A stretch of DNA of 64,000 nucleotides from Loktanella sp. 3ANDIMAR09 (GCF_001420005.1 NZ_LJAK01000004.1:62001-126000), one strand, 5' to 3'. Shown: positions 8,792 through 18,598, counted from the first letter of the stretch. Notes: generated by a model not told the origin, from the sequence alone. Made by a program: numbers and translations.

Positions 8792-9753
8792 GGGGCGCGG
8801 CGCAGGGTGGCGATCACTTGCGCCATCACGCTGACCGCGATTTCGGCAGGTGCGCGCCCGCCCAGATCCAGACCGACGGGTGCGTGAATGCGGTCGATCT
8901 GTGCGGCGGTAAAACCGGCCTCGGTCAGCCGCGCGACACGTTTGGCGTGAGTGCGTGTCGATCCCAGACAGCCCAGGTAGAATGCCTCCGATCCCAAAAC
9001 CTGCATGATCGCGGGATCGTCCAGTTTCGGATCATGGGTCAGCGTCACGACGGCGGTGCGGCTGTCGGGGGCAAGTGCCGTCAACGCCGCGTCAGGCCAA
9101 TCCTCGATGATCGTCTCGCCTGGAAACCTGTCAGCCGACCCGAACACGCCGCGCGGATCGATCAGCACCGGATCGAAACCGCAAGCCCGCGCCATGGGCA
9201 AGAGCACCTGCGCGATATGCACGGCCCCCACGACGATCATCCGCAGCGGCGGGTTGTGCACGGCGACAAAGGTACGTGCGTCGTCCTCCACACCGGACCG
9301 GTCCAGCCGGAAACGGTCGGGATGATCCGCAGGTACCGCAACCCTGCGCGCGCCGCCCTCCAGATCAATGACATAGGCCACGGGGTCCTTGGCCGCGATC
9401 CGGGCGCACAGGGTTTCCAGCACATCCAGCGGCATTGCCCCGCCCACAGGTTCGACCAGCACCCGGATGCGCCCGCCACAGGCAAGCCCCACGGCAAAGG
9501 CATCGTCGTCGCTGACCCCGTAGTCCAGCAGGCGCGGCTTGCCGTCTTGCAACGCCTCGATGGCCTCGAGGATCACGGCCCCCTCGACGCAGCCGCCGGA
9601 GACCGACCCTTCCATGTTGCCATCGCCGTCGATGACCAGCAGCGAACCGACCCCGCGCGGCGCACTGCCCCATGTCTCGATCACCGTGGCCACGGCGACG
9701 GCGCGGCCCGCCCGGTGCCAGTCCAGCGCGAGGGTCAACAGATGCGGTGTCAT
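8788..9753 (-). CDS. XdhC/CoxI family molybdenum-cofactor maturation protein
   Basis: 321 residues with the XdhC N-terminal domain (VIETWGSAPRGVGSLLVIDGDG, GSVSGGCVEGAV) and the C-terminal Rossmann domain (RMIVVGAVHIAQVLLPMARACGFDPVLIDPR). Family members bind molybdenum cofactor and help sulfurate or insert it into xanthine-oxidase-family enzymes. It follows coxE by 7 nt and overlaps the next gene by 4 nt, so it is firmly part of the operon. It corresponds to the accessory gene usually called coxF or coxI. Confidence 0.88.
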   Translation of the reverse strand: MTPHLLTLALDWHRAGRAVAVATVIETWGSAPRGVGSLLVIDGDGNMEGSVSGGCVEGAVILEAIEALQDGKPRLLDYGVSDDDAFAVGLACGGRIRVLVEPVGGAMPLDVLETLCARIAAKDPVAYVIDLEGGARRVAVPADHPDRFRLDRSGVEDDARTFVAVHNPPLRMIVVGAVHIAQVLLPMARACGFDPVLIDPRGVFGSADRFPGETIIEDWPDAALTALAPDSRTAVVTLTHDPKLDDPAIMQVLGSEAFYLGCLGSTRTHAKRVARLTEAGFTAAQIDRIHAPVGLDLGGRAPAEIAVSVMAQVIATLRRAP

Positions 9754-9760
9754 GGCAGGG

Positions 9761-11080
9761 TCATCCTATCGTGTTGGCCGCGCGGGTGAACGCAAACGGG
9801 TTTTGCGCGGCGTCGGTTGCAGTGTCCGCGAGGGCCGCCATCAGCCGCTGTTTCTCGCCCGTATCATCGGGCCGCGCCAAGGCTTGCGCAAGCCCGGCAA
9901 GCGAGGCGATGTTGTGCCCCGACCGAAAGCTGGACACATGCGGCAACATCGCAGCGATCCCCTTGGCCTTGGGTGCGAAACCGTCCCACCGCAAAAGCGG
10001 GTTCAGCCAGATCAGCTGACGCGCGGTCAACGACAGGCGCTGCATTTCGCGCCCCAGATCGGCTGTCGGGTCACGGTCCAGCCCGTCGGTGATCAGCAGC
10101 ACGACCGCCCCCTGCCCCATGACGCGTCGCGACCAGTCGCGGTTGAAATCATGCAGGCAGGCGGCGATGCGCGTCCCGCCTTCCCAGTCCTGCGCCTCTG
10201 CCCCGGCGGCGGACAGCGCCGCATCCACGTCGCGGGTGCGCAGATGACGGGTGATGTTCGTCAGCCGCGTGCCAAAGGTAAAGGCATGGACCTGCGCCCA
10301 GCCCTGCCCCTGCGCATTGGCGACACCGTGCACGAAATGCAGCACGGCGCGGGAATATTGCGACATGGACCCCGAGATGTCGCACAGCACCACGAGATTC
10401 GGATAACGCAGCCGCCTGCGTTTGGTCGCAAGTTCCGTGATCTCTCCACCCCGGCGCATTGCCATCCGCTGGGTGCCACGCCAGTCGGGAATACGCCCGG
10501 AAAGGGCTTGCGTGCGCCGCGATTGCAGGGGTTTCACCGGCAGCGACATCTGCGCCAGAATGCGGCGGGCGGCGGCCATTTCAGCAAGACTCATCTGTTC
10601 GAAATCCAGACTGCGCAACCGTTCCTGCGTGCTGATGGTCTGGCTCGCGTCGATGTCCAGCAGGATTTCGTCGTCCCTGGCCTCGTCCTGTGGCTGTGGC
10701 ACGTCGCGTTCTTCGCCGTCCAGCAAGGCCTCTGCCGCGCGTTTTTCGGCCGCCTGGGCGGTGCGTTCCTCGGCCACGCCGCGCACCATGGGCTGCATGA
10801 AGGACATCATCTGCTCAAGGTATCGCGGATCGCGCCAGTACAGCCGAAATATCTGGCCAAAGGTCGCCTGTTCCTCTCGCTTTGAGACAAAACAGGCATG
10901 CAGCGTCCAGTAGAAATCCATCCGGTCGGTGAAACCCGCCGCCTGCACCGCGCGCACCGCGTCGATCACGCGCCCCGGTCCGATGGGCAGACCCGCCCGG
11001 CGCAGGGCGCGGGCGAAATGGGTGATGTTCTGCGCCAGTTTCGGGTTCTCCGGCAGTGCGAGGTCAGCGAGGTCTACCAC
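9761..11080 (-). CDS. coxE: CoxE, VWA-domain protein for molybdenum hydroxylase maturation
   Basis: 439 residues with a C-terminal von Willebrand factor A domain. The metal-site motif is seen as DISGSMSQYS near residue 235, with TDGLDRDP later. Family members act with the MoxR ATPase CoxD in maturing the CoxL active site. The annotated start is a GTG at 11080, since the family sequence (LALPENPKLAQNI) begins only a few residues in; the ribosome binding site is weak. A repeat element separates it from coxD. Confidence 0.9.
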   Translation of the reverse strand: MVDLADLALPENPKLAQNITHFARALRRAGLPIGPGRVIDAVRAVQAAGFTDRMDFYWTLHACFVSKREEQATFGQIFRLYWRDPRYLEQMMSFMQPMVRGVAEERTAQAAEKRAAEALLDGEERDVPQPQDEARDDEILLDIDASQTISTQERLRSLDFEQMSLAEMAAARRILAQMSLPVKPLQSRRTQALSGRIPDWRGTQRMAMRRGGEITELATKRRRLRYPNLVVLCDISGSMSQYSRAVLHFVHGVANAQGQGWAQVHAFTFGTRLTNITRHLRTRDVDAALSAAGAEAQDWEGGTRIAACLHDFNRDWSRRVMGQGAVVLLITDGLDRDPTADLGREMQRLSLTARQLIWLNPLLRWDGFAPKAKGIAAMLPHVSSFRSGHNIASLAGLAQALARPDDTGEKQRLMAALADTATDAAQNPFAFTRAANTIG

Positions 11081-11090
11081 CGCTGCACCG

Positions 11091-11144
11091 CTGGGGGTTT
11101 CACACCCCCAGACCCCCGTGGAGTATTTCCGGCAAGATGATGCA
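11091..11144. repeat. Dispersed intergenic repeat, copy C (inverted)
   Basis: Reads CTGGGGGTTTCACACCCCCAG, then GGAGTATTTCC and GGCAAGATGATGC, which is the reverse complement of copies A, B and E. The palindromic part could act as an RNA hairpin between coxD and coxE. Confidence 0.72.
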
Positions 11145-12047
11145 TCAGACGGGAATCGAAGCGCGTGCCTCGTCCAAGATCTGTTTTGCCTTGGAGCCTT
11201 CGAGCTTTTGGATGTCGTCCTGATATTTGAGGATTGCGCCCAGCGTGTCGGCGATCACCGCAGGCGACAGGTCGATGACGTCCAGTGCAAGCAGGCATTT
11301 TGCCCAGTCGATGGTTTCGGCAACCCCCGGTTTCTTGAACAGATCCTCGGTGCGCAGACGCTGGACAAAGGCCACGACCTCGCGCGACAGGGCGGCGGAT
11401 GCCTGTGGCGCGCGGGCGTGCAGGATGTCGATTTCGCGGTCGAAATCCGGGTAATCGACCCAATGATAGAGGCAGCGACGTTTGAGAGCGTCGTGCACTT
11501 CACGGGTGCGGTTCGAGGTCAGGATGACGATGGGCGGTTCTGGCGCCTTTATCGTGCCCAGTTCCGGGATCGTCACCTGAAAATCCGAGAGCGCCTCGAG
11601 CAGAAATGCCTCGAAGGGCGCATCCGTCCGGTCCAGCTCGTCGATCAGCAGGACGGGCGCGCCGCCCGGCTGTGGCCGCATGGCCTGCAGCAACGGACGT
11701 TCGATCAGGTAGTCTTGGGTAAAAAGCTCTGCCTTCAGCGCGGCACGGTCGGTGCCGCCCGTTGCCTCTGCCGCGCGAATGGCGATCATCTGTTCGGCAA
11801 AGTTCCACTCGTAAACCGCTGACGCCGCGTCCAGCCCCTCGTAGCATTGCAGCCGGATCAGCCGGCGCCCCAGCGCCGCGGCGATCGCCTTGGCGATTTC
11901 GGTCTTGCCTGTGCCGGCCTCACCCTCGAGGAACAGGGGGCGGCCCAGCTTGAGCGCGAGGAATGTCACCGTGGCAAGGCTGCGCCCGCAGATGTAGTCC
12001 TGTTGCGCCAGCCCGGCCTGCACGGCGTCGATACTGTCAAATTTCAT
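11145..12047 (-). CDS. coxD: CoxD, MoxR-family AAA+ ATPase
   Basis: 300 residues, MoxR-type AAA+ ATPase. Walker A is GEAGTGKTEIAKA near residue 42, Walker B is PVLLIDELDRTDAPFEAFLLE near residue 130, and sensor 1 is ILTSNRTREVHDALKRR. Known CoxD proteins act with CoxE in making the CoxL active site functional. The ATG at 12047 is preferred over a GTG at 12053 because GGGGGAGG then has proper spacing. It is the first gene of the operon, so the promoter should lie in the 194 nt between it and the divergent gene at 12242. Confidence 0.93.
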   Translation of the reverse strand: MKFDSIDAVQAGLAQQDYICGRSLATVTFLALKLGRPLFLEGEAGTGKTEIAKAIAAALGRRLIRLQCYEGLDAASAVYEWNFAEQMIAIRAAEATGGTDRAALKAELFTQDYLIERPLLQAMRPQPGGAPVLLIDELDRTDAPFEAFLLEALSDFQVTIPELGTIKAPEPPIVILTSNRTREVHDALKRRCLYHWVDYPDFDREIDILHARAPQASAALSREVVAFVQRLRTEDLFKKPGVAETIDWAKCLLALDVIDLSPAVIADTLGAILKYQDDIQKLEGSKAKQILDEARASIPV

Positions 12048-12241
12048 TGTCACCCTCCCCCTCGTGCCTCAAACCTGCACCACATGGCCCAGAGGTCAAG
12101 CACAGCATGGACGACCTTGGTGAAAGGCCGTAGATTTGCGCCGAGGGCGACACCGCACAATGTCCCAAAAGCGGCGCGCCGACTGCCTAATTTCGCCCCA
12201 TTGCGAAGGCATCTGACAGGCCTGAACCGCGGAGAACTGCC

Positions 12242-13195
12242 ATGACCGACCACAGATTGACCTTCGAGACGGACCTCAAGGGGCTGGAAATCGATGATTG
12301 GCTCGTGGCACTCGAGGAGCTGGTGGAGGATCACGGGTCCTATACACCGCTTGGAGAAGATTTCGGCGCGGCCTTTCTGGATGCCGGCCCCAAACTGCTT
12401 GTGACGTTCGAGAACGCAACCGAAGTCATGAGCCTGCCCGATGCCGCCCCCCGTGGTTTCGCCTTTGCCCGGCGCGAAGGCTGGTCGCATCTGGCCATCA
12501 TCAGCCGCGGCGAAAGCTGGTTTCGTGACGAGCGGGTTTACCGGCATTTCGACCGCCTGATCGACGACGGGTTTTTCGAGGATTTCGAGGACGTGCTGTT
12601 TTATGGTGCGCAAGCCGGCGGCTATGCGGCGGCCGCCTTTGCTGTCGCGGCACCCGGTGCGCGCGTGCTGGCCCTGCGGCCACAGGCAACGCTGGATCCG
12701 GCAGTTGCCGGCTGGGACATGCGGTTCGTGAAATACCGCGGCCAGAATTTTACCCGCCGCTATGGCTATGCCCCCGACATGATCGACGCAGCCCAGCGCG
12801 CCTATGTCGCCTATTGTCCGCAGCAGCGCATGGACGCGATGCATGCCGCGTTGTTCACGAAACCCAATGTATCCATGCTGCGCGTTTCAGGACTGGGCGG
12901 TCGCATGGATGTCATGTTCGAGGCGCTGCGCGTGCTGGATGACGTGATCCGGGCGGCCATGGACGGCACCCTGACCCATGCCCGCTTTGGTCAGTTGATG
13001 CGTGCGCGCAAGCAGTCCGGTGCCTATCTGCGCAACCTGCACAAGCGTCTGCTGGATACCGGCCATGACGCACTGGCCTTGCAGTTGTGTTATTCCGTTC
13101 TGGCGCGCGGACCGAACCCGTTCTTTGCCAAGCAATTGCAGGAAATGGGCAAACCGCTGCCCAAATCCGCCAAGGCCGAGATCGACGCGGTCTGA
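12242..13195 (+). CDS. Alpha/beta-hydrolase-like protein of unknown function
   Basis: 317 residues, soluble. The segment DVLFYGAQAGGYAAAAFAVA near residue 120 has the shape of a strand-elbow-helix of an alpha/beta hydrolase, but the position expected for the nucleophile (G-x-S-x-G) reads G-A-Q-A-G, so catalysis by that mechanism is unlikely. From memory, similar Rhodobacteraceae proteins are often labelled PAPS reductase, with no support here: no PAPS loop or C-terminal Cys is visible. A good site (CGGAGAACTGCC) precedes the ATG. It is divergent from coxD and 37 nt before pyrC. Confidence 0.65.
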   Translation: MTDHRLTFETDLKGLEIDDWLVALEELVEDHGSYTPLGEDFGAAFLDAGPKLLVTFENATEVMSLPDAAPRGFAFARREGWSHLAIISRGESWFRDERVYRHFDRLIDDGFFEDFEDVLFYGAQAGGYAAAAFAVAAPGARVLALRPQATLDPAVAGWDMRFVKYRGQNFTRRYGYAPDMIDAAQRAYVAYCPQQRMDAMHAALFTKPNVSMLRVSGLGGRMDVMFEALRVLDDVIRAAMDGTLTHARFGQLMRARKQSGAYLRNLHKRLLDTGHDALALQLCYSVLARGPNPFFAKQLQEMGKPLPKSAKAEIDAV

Positions 13196-13232
13196 TCTGG
13201 TCAGAGCCAGTGGTTGCGTATAAAGACGCGCC

Positions 13233-14285
13233 ATGCCTGATAGAGATTTGACCGAACTGACGATCCGCCGCCCCGACGACTGGCACCTGCACCTGCGGGA
13301 CGGTGCCATGCTGCGCGCGGTCCTGCCCGAAACCACACGGCATTTCGGCCGCGCCATCGTGATGCCGAACCTCGTGCCGCCTGTCGTGACGGCCCGTGAT
13401 GCAACGGCCTACCGCGCCCGCATCAGGGATGCGATGCCCGCCGGTGCGCAGTTCACACCGCTGATGACGCTCTACCTGACCGAGGACACGGATCCCGACG
13501 ATGTGGCGCGCGCCCACGCCGAAGGCATTGCAACGGCCGTCAAACTTTACCCTGCCGGGGCCACGACGAATTCCGCGTCTGGCGTGCGCGATTTCGACAA
13601 GGTGCGACCGGTGCTGGACCGGATGGCCGAAATCGGCATGCCCTTGTGCGTCCACGGCGAGGTCACCGACAGCGCCGTCGATATTTTCGACCGCGAAGCG
13701 GTGTTCATCGAAAAGGTCCTCAAGCCGATCCGCAAGAAGAACCCCGACCTGCGGATCATCATGGAACACGTCACTACCGAGGATGCGGTGGATTATGTCC
13801 GCGACACGCCGAAAAACCTGGCCGCGACGATCACGACCCATCACCTGATCATCAACCGCAATCACATTCTGGCCGGTGGCATCCGCCCGCATTACTACTG
13901 CCTGCCGGTGGCCAAGCGCGAAAAGCACCGTGTCGCACTGGTGCAGGCTGCCGTGTCCGGCGACGTGCGGTTTTTTCTGGGCACCGACAGCGCCCCGCAT
14001 ACGGATGCACGCAAGTTGCAGGAATGCGGCTGCGCGGGCGTATTCAGCGCGCCGAACACCATGTCCTGTCTGGCCGAGGTGTTTGATGCGGCCGGGAAAT
14101 TGCCCAAGCTCGAGGCCTTTGCCTCGCTCAATGGGCCTGCGTTCTACCGGCTGCCGCCGAACCCGGACACGATCACCCTGCGCAAGGGCGATCCCGTCGC
14201 CTATCCCGATCATATTGCCACCGATGACGGGCCGGTGACGGTGTTTGACCCCGGCTTCCCGCTGCATTGGCGCGTCGTGGACTGA
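13233..14285 (+). CDS. pyrC: Dihydroorotase
   Basis: 350 residues, class II dihydroorotase, which cyclises N-carbamoyl-L-aspartate to dihydroorotate in pyrimidine synthesis. The zinc ligands and substrate Arg are seen in HLHLRD (residues 18-23). The carboxylated bridging Lys is K104 in [12 protein letters not shown], and further ligands are in CVHGEV, ITTHHL and the Asp of GTDSAPH. Length matches E. coli PyrC. Just upstream of pyrE, with 105 nt between, so the two pyrimidine genes are probably co-expressed. Confidence 0.97.
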   Translation: MPDRDLTELTIRRPDDWHLHLRDGAMLRAVLPETTRHFGRAIVMPNLVPPVVTARDATAYRARIRDAMPAGAQFTPLMTLYLTEDTDPDDVARAHAEGIATAVKLYPAGATTNSASGVRDFDKVRPVLDRMAEIGMPLCVHGEVTDSAVDIFDREAVFIEKVLKPIRKKNPDLRIIMEHVTTEDAVDYVRDTPKNLAATITTHHLIINRNHILAGGIRPHYYCLPVAKREKHRVALVQAAVSGDVRFFLGTDSAPHTDARKLQECGCAGVFSAPNTMSCLAEVFDAAGKLPKLEAFASLNGPAFYRLPPNPDTITLRKGDPVAYPDHIATDDGPVTVFDPGFPLHWRVVD

Positions 14286-14390
14286 CCCTGCGCTGACGGG
14301 GCGACCTGCCAGCACGGCATCTGTGCTGCCTCTTAACATCCGGCCCCAAAGGCCCTAAACCCGCGCGAAGCCACAGCCAGGAGCCGCGCC

Positions 14391-15068
14391 ATGATCCCGT
14401 CGTCCTTTCCCGAAAAATCCGAAATTGCCCGCCTGACGGCGTCCATGCTGCTGGAAATCGGCGCGATCGATTTCAATGCGACGACGCCGTTCACCCATGC
14501 CTCTGGCAAACAGGCCCCGACCTATGTCGACTGCCGCAAGCTGATCTCTTTTCCGCGTATCCGGTCGACCCTGATGGATTTCCTGACCGTCAGCATCATG
14601 CGCGACTGCGGGTTCGAGGCTTTTGACAACGTGGCGGGTGGTGAAACCGCGGGCATCCCGTTTTCGGCGCTGGTGGCCGAACGCATGGCGCTGCCGATGA
14701 CCTATGTGCGCAAGAAGCCCAAGGGTTACGGCCGCAACGCGCGGATCGAAGGGGTGATGTCAGAAGGTCAGCGCGTGTTGCTGGTCGAGGATCTGACCAC
14801 CGATGGCGGATCGAAGCTGTCTTTCGTGGATGCGATCCGCGACACGGGCGCGACCTGCAACGCCACGGCTGTGATTTTCTACTACGGCATCTATCCCGGC
14901 GTCGAGGAATCGCTGGCCGCCCATGGGGTCAAGCTGGTGTCGCTGTGCACCTGGTGGGACGTGCTGGAGGTGGCGCGCGCCAACCAGAGCTTTGACGCAG
15001 CGACCCTGGACACGGTCGAGGCCTACCTGCGCGATCCGAACGGATGGCAACCGGGTATCATGGTCTGA
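14391..15068 (+). CDS. pyrE: Orotate phosphoribosyltransferase
   Basis: 225 residues. It makes OMP from orotate and PRPP, two steps after PyrC. The PRPP-binding motif is [14 protein letters not shown] near residue 125, and the [14 protein letters not shown] flexible loop is present. CAGGAG lies ahead of the ATG. Length is typical for the alphaproteobacterial form. Confidence 0.96.
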   Translation: MIPSSFPEKSEIARLTASMLLEIGAIDFNATTPFTHASGKQAPTYVDCRKLISFPRIRSTLMDFLTVSIMRDCGFEAFDNVAGGETAGIPFSALVAERMALPMTYVRKKPKGYGRNARIEGVMSEGQRVLLVEDLTTDGGSKLSFVDAIRDTGATCNATAVIFYYGIYPGVEESLAAHGVKLVSLCTWWDVLEVARANQSFDAATLDTVEAYLRDPNGWQPGIMV

Positions 15069-15107
15069 TCACCATCACGGCCTGATCACCATCGCGGCCT
15101 GATCAAC
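15064..15107. repeat. Short tandem repeat after pyrE
   Basis: CTGATCACCATCACGGC is repeated almost exactly (CTGATCACCATCGCGGC) and then starts a third time as CTGATCAACG. It begins in the pyrE stop codon. Confidence 0.8.
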
Positions 15108-15117
15108 GTATCCTTAT

Positions 15118-15173
15118 GCCGGACCGGGGGCGCTGCCCCCGGACCCCCGGGATATTTCAGACCAGAAGAAGAC
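15118..15173. repeat. Dispersed GC-rich intergenic repeat, copy D
   Basis: A palindrome CCGGGGGCGCTGCCCCCGG is followed by ACCCCCGGGATATTTC and AGACCAGAAGAAGACC. It is nearly the exact reverse complement of the element at 31600-31651. Read toward dnaB it could fold as a terminator-like hairpin after pyrE. Confidence 0.8.
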
Positions 15174-15203
15174 CTGGGGTCTGCGCGAATCCAGCCGATC
15201 GCG

Positions 15204-15212
15204 TTATCCACA
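15204..15212 (+). promoter_or_regulatory. Consensus DnaA box upstream of dnaB
   Basis: TTATCCACA, a perfect match to the DnaA-box consensus, lies 77 nt upstream of the dnaB start codon. Regulation of dnaB by DnaA is plausible but rests on a single 9-mer. Confidence 0.5.
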
Positions 15213-15289
15213 GAAACATACAATTTGAGGCAGGCCTGCGGCTGGGTTACACCCGTCGGCACAGCGGACCGGGGAATAGGGGACAGGGC

Positions 15290-16792
15290 ATGAACGAGGC
15301 GACAAGTTTCAATGCGACGGGCGTGGAAGAGGCCAGCATCGACCAGATGCCCCATTCGATCGAGGCGGAACAGCAGTTGCTGGGTGCAATCCTGACCAAC
15401 AACGACATCTTTGACCGGATCGCCTCCATCGTCGGCCCGCAGCATTTCTATGACCCGGTGCACGCACGGATTTTCGAATGTGCCGCGGCCCGGCTGGCCA
15501 AGAACGCGCTGGCCAGCCCCGTTACCCTGAAAAGCTACATGGAAGAGGATGAGGGCCTCAAGGAGTTGGGCGGCGGGGCCTATCTGGTCCGGCTGGCGGC
15601 CTCTGCGGTGTCTGCCTTTGCGGTGCGCGACTATGCGCAGATGATCTACGACCTCGCGATCCGGCGGCAATTGATCCAGGTGGGTCAGGAAATCGCGTCC
15701 AAGGCAAGCAAGGTCGATGTCGCATCCGAACCAAAGGATCAGATCGTCGAGGCGGAACAGGCGCTTTATGCTCTGGCAGAAAGCGGGACGGCGGACAGCG
15801 GGTTCCAGTCGTTTCTGCGGGCGGTCACCGATGCGGTCAACGTCGCCAATGCCGCCTACCAGCGCGATGGTGGTCTGGCTGGCGTGTCCACGGGACTCAA
15901 TGATCTGGACAAGAAACTGGGCGGGCTGCACAAATCCGACCTGCTGATCCTCGCGGGGCGTCCATCGATGGGCAAGACCTCGCTGGCCACCAACATCGCC
16001 TACAACATCGCCAAGGCCTACAAGAAAGGCACCCTGCCGGACGGATCCGAGGGTGCGGTCAACGGTGGCGTGGTGGGGTTCTACAGCCTCGAGATGTCCG
16101 CAGAACAGCTGGCCGCCCGCATCCTGTCGGAGGCGGCCGAGGTGCCGTCCGAACAGATCCGCCGCGGCGACATGTCAGAGGTCGAATTCCGCCGTTTCGT
16201 GGATGCCGCCAAGAAGCTTGAATCCTGCCCGCTGTTCATCGACGACACCCCGGCGTTGCCGATTTCCCAGCTGGCCGCACGGGCGCGCCGTCTGAAACGG
16301 ACCCACGGGCTGGACGTGCTGGTGGTCGACTACCTGCAACTGGTGCGGGGCACCGGCAAGGGCGAAAACCGGGTGAACGAAATCTCGGAGATCACGATGG
16401 GCCTGAAGGCCATCGCCAAGGAGCTGAACATCCCCGTGATCGCCCTGTCCCAGCTGTCGCGTCAGGTCGAATCCCGCGAGGACAAGCGCCCGCAGCTGTC
16501 GGACCTGCGCGAATCCGGCTCGATCGAGCAGGACGCCGACGTCGTGATGTTCGTGTTCCGCGAGGAATACTACAAGGAACGCGAAAAACCCGGCGACCAC
16601 GAGATGGAAAAGATCGCCCTGTGGCAAGAGGAAATGGAACGTCTGCGTGGCAAGGCAGAGGTCGTGATCGGCAAGCAGCGTCACGGCCCCATCGGCACGG
16701 TGGAACTGTCGTTCGAGGGCCGGTTCACCCGTTTTGGCAACCTGGTCAAACCCTGGCAGGACAATGGCGGCGGCGGTGACGTCGGATTTTGA
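15290..16792 (+). CDS. dnaB: Replicative DNA helicase DnaB
   Basis: 500 residues from the ATG at 15290, just before MNEATSFN; the longer open frame runs back through repeat D and is rejected. The N-terminal domain starts at MPHSIEAEQQLLGAIL. The RecA-like domain has Walker A GRPSMGKTSL near residue 225, Walker B VLVVDYLQLV and the Arg-finger region. The C-terminal RHGPIGTVELSFEGRFTRF is typical of DnaB. It is the ring helicase that opens the replication fork. No intein is visible. It overlaps the next gene by 29 nt. Confidence 0.97.
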   Translation: MNEATSFNATGVEEASIDQMPHSIEAEQQLLGAILTNNDIFDRIASIVGPQHFYDPVHARIFECAAARLAKNALASPVTLKSYMEEDEGLKELGGGAYLVRLAASAVSAFAVRDYAQMIYDLAIRRQLIQVGQEIASKASKVDVASEPKDQIVEAEQALYALAESGTADSGFQSFLRAVTDAVNVANAAYQRDGGLAGVSTGLNDLDKKLGGLHKSDLLILAGRPSMGKTSLATNIAYNIAKAYKKGTLPDGSEGAVNGGVVGFYSLEMSAEQLAARILSEAAEVPSEQIRRGDMSEVEFRRFVDAAKKLESCPLFIDDTPALPISQLAARARRLKRTHGLDVLVVDYLQLVRGTGKGENRVNEISEITMGLKAIAKELNIPVIALSQLSRQVESREDKRPQLSDLRESGSIEQDADVVMFVFREEYYKEREKPGDHEMEKIALWQEEMERLRGKAEVVIGKQRHGPIGTVELSFEGRFTRFGNLVKPWQDNGGGGDVGF

Positions 16793-17237
16793 GATCCGCG
16801 CCGTCACGCAAGCTGACGTCCCTGATCTGGTCGTTATGTCGGACGCGCTTGGCGCGTTTCATGGCGACGACAGCCGTGCCTGCGCGGATGCCCTGACGCG
16901 CGACCTTTTTGACACACCACCCTGGCTGTGGGGGCTGATCGCGCGACACGGATCGCGTCCGGCAGGCTATGCCCTGATGGTCCCGACCGCACAGGCGCAA
17001 CACGGGCTGCGCGGGTTGAACCTGCACCACATCTTCGTTGTACCCGACCTGCGCGGGTGCGGTCTGGGGCGCGCGATCATCACCGCTGTAGAGGATCACG
17101 CACGCGGACTGGATTGCGCATATGTCAATATCGGCACCGATCCCGACAATACCGGCGCGCAGGCAGCCTATAGGGCGATGGGCTATGCCCTGCGAAACCC
17201 CGGCCCAACCTTCCGCAAGGTCCTGAAGCCTGCCTAG
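16764..17237 (+). CDS. GNAT-family N-acetyltransferase
   Basis: 157 residues starting inside the 3' end of dnaB. The acetyl-CoA-binding motif A is seen in HHIFVVPDLRGCGLGRAIITA (about residues 88-108) and the C-terminal GAQAAYRAMGY is typical of the family. The substrate cannot be told from sequence. The start is uncertain, as an upstream in-frame ATG at 16734 exists. Translational coupling to dnaB is possible from the overlap. Confidence 0.8.
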   Translation: MAAAVTSDFEIRAVTQADVPDLVVMSDALGAFHGDDSRACADALTRDLFDTPPWLWGLIARHGSRPAGYALMVPTAQAQHGLRGLNLHHIFVVPDLRGCGLGRAIITAVEDHARGLDCAYVNIGTDPDNTGAQAAYRAMGYALRNPGPTFRKVLKPA

Positions 17238-17314
17238 CCGCCATCCCACGCGCGCGTTATTTGCATCCCGCGCAGCACCGCCTATCTTGGGTTGAACCAG
17301 CAGGAGCAGCCCCA

Positions 17315-18598
17315 ATGTCCGACGACGATCCCCGCCTGTCCCGTGCGCAGGCGCGCGGCATCCGTAACGCCCGCGACCTGCAAACTCACGTCGACTGGCT
17401 GGACAGCATCACGGGAACGGCGCTGGGTGTGCTGGCCGTGGCATCGGGCATCTATACCTACCTTGGCGTGTCATCGCTGCTGGATGACAATGGGGCACTG
17501 TCGGTCTTTGCGGCGCTTGCCTATTCGGTGGCCGTCTCGGTCGGGATTTTTGTGTTCTGGTCCTACATGATGCGCCTTTTGCCCGCCGTGCGCACCGGGG
17601 CCGCGCGGATCGGGCTGATGCTGTCGATGGCGCTGGGGTCACTGGCCATCGTGGCGATGTCGTCCTGGCTGAACGCGGCAGCACTGGCCGGGGCCGCCGC
17701 CGTCGAACAGCATCTGGCTGAAACCGTACAGGACTATCAGGCCGCCCTCGAACGCGCGGACGAGATCACGCAATCCGCACAATCGCTGGGGCGTGACGTG
17801 GCTCGCGTGCGGCAGTCCTTTGACGATCTGTCCGAACAAGAAGCGACGGGTCAGCTCTCGGGATTTGCCGGTCAGGGGGCGGTGTTCCGTCTCTTGCGCC
17901 AGAAATCGGACGAGCTGACGGCGCTCGAGGCGCAGATCACCGCACAGCAACCTCTCGTGGAACAGGCCTTTGTCGAAGGCAACGCGATCCTGTCGCGCAT
18001 GCGTGCGCTGACCGTGGAACAAGGGCCGGTCGAGGCGCGGTCCGTGCCCTTTAGCGAAGAGGCCGTGCGCCTCGCGAATGTCATCACGCAGTTGCGCCAA
18101 CTGTCCGTTGCGCCGCTTGTCAGCCGTGCCGCCACCGACCTTGCGGATTCGGTCGTCCTGCCGCAGCTGGACGGCAGCAACGACACCACGCGGGCCGGAC
18201 AGCAGGCAACGATCGACGCCGTGCTGGCCGTGCTGCGCCAACGCGCCGAGGGGCTGCAATCGGCAGCGCAGGCCGTGCTGTCCATGACACCGCCTGCCGA
18301 CATCAGCTACACACCGATTTCATCCGCAGACGCCGTGATCAAATACGCCGGCAGCTTTGTTCCCAGTTGGGCGGGGGCCATTGCCATCGACCTGCTTCCG
18401 GCCGTGCTGGTGCTGATCCTTGCCGTCACGCAGGCCGCGATCCGTGTCGGGCGCGAAGGCACCGCCACCGAGGACAGCATGACCCTGGCCGAACTCCGCG
18501 CGGCCGTGACAGCGATCCGCGACATGGACACATCGCTCGATCGCGCGCCGCGGCCCGGCCCGCCACCACCACCGCCCGCCCAAGAGCCGGACACATGA
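17315..18598 (+). CDS. Predicted inner-membrane protein with periplasmic coiled coil
   Basis: 427 residues from an ATG behind CAGGAG. Three hydrophobic helices lie in the first ~130 residues (TGTALGVLAVASGIYTYLGV; LAYSVAVSVGIFVFWSYMM; IGLMLSMALGSLAIVAMSSW). A ~200-residue helical, Gln/Glu/Ala-rich region with coiled-coil character follows, then a fourth hydrophobic helix near residue 365 (AGAIAIDLLPAVLVLILAV) and a Pro-rich tail. The stop overlaps the start of the ClpP-like gene (ATGA), implying joint expression. I do not recognise a named family. Confidence 0.72.
   Translation: MSDDDPRLSRAQARGIRNARDLQTHVDWLDSITGTALGVLAVASGIYTYLGVSSLLDDNGALSVFAALAYSVAVSVGIFVFWSYMMRLLPAVRTGAARIGLMLSMALGSLAIVAMSSWLNAAALAGAAAVEQHLAETVQDYQAALERADEITQSAQSLGRDVARVRQSFDDLSEQEATGQLSGFAGQGAVFRLLRQKSDELTALEAQITAQQPLVEQAFVEGNAILSRMRALTVEQGPVEARSVPFSEEAVRLANVITQLRQLSVAPLVSRAATDLADSVVLPQLDGSNDTTRAGQQATIDAVLAVLRQRAEGLQSAAQAVLSMTPPADISYTPISSADAVIKYAGSFVPSWAGAIAIDLLPAVLVLILAVTQAAIRVGREGTATEDSMTLAELRAAVTAIRDMDTSLDRAPRPGPPPPPPAQEPDT

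Noticed and set aside
15086-15931. 281-codon minus-strand frame over the dnaB 5' end
   Set aside because: Shadow of dnaB and repeat D; composition unlike a real protein.
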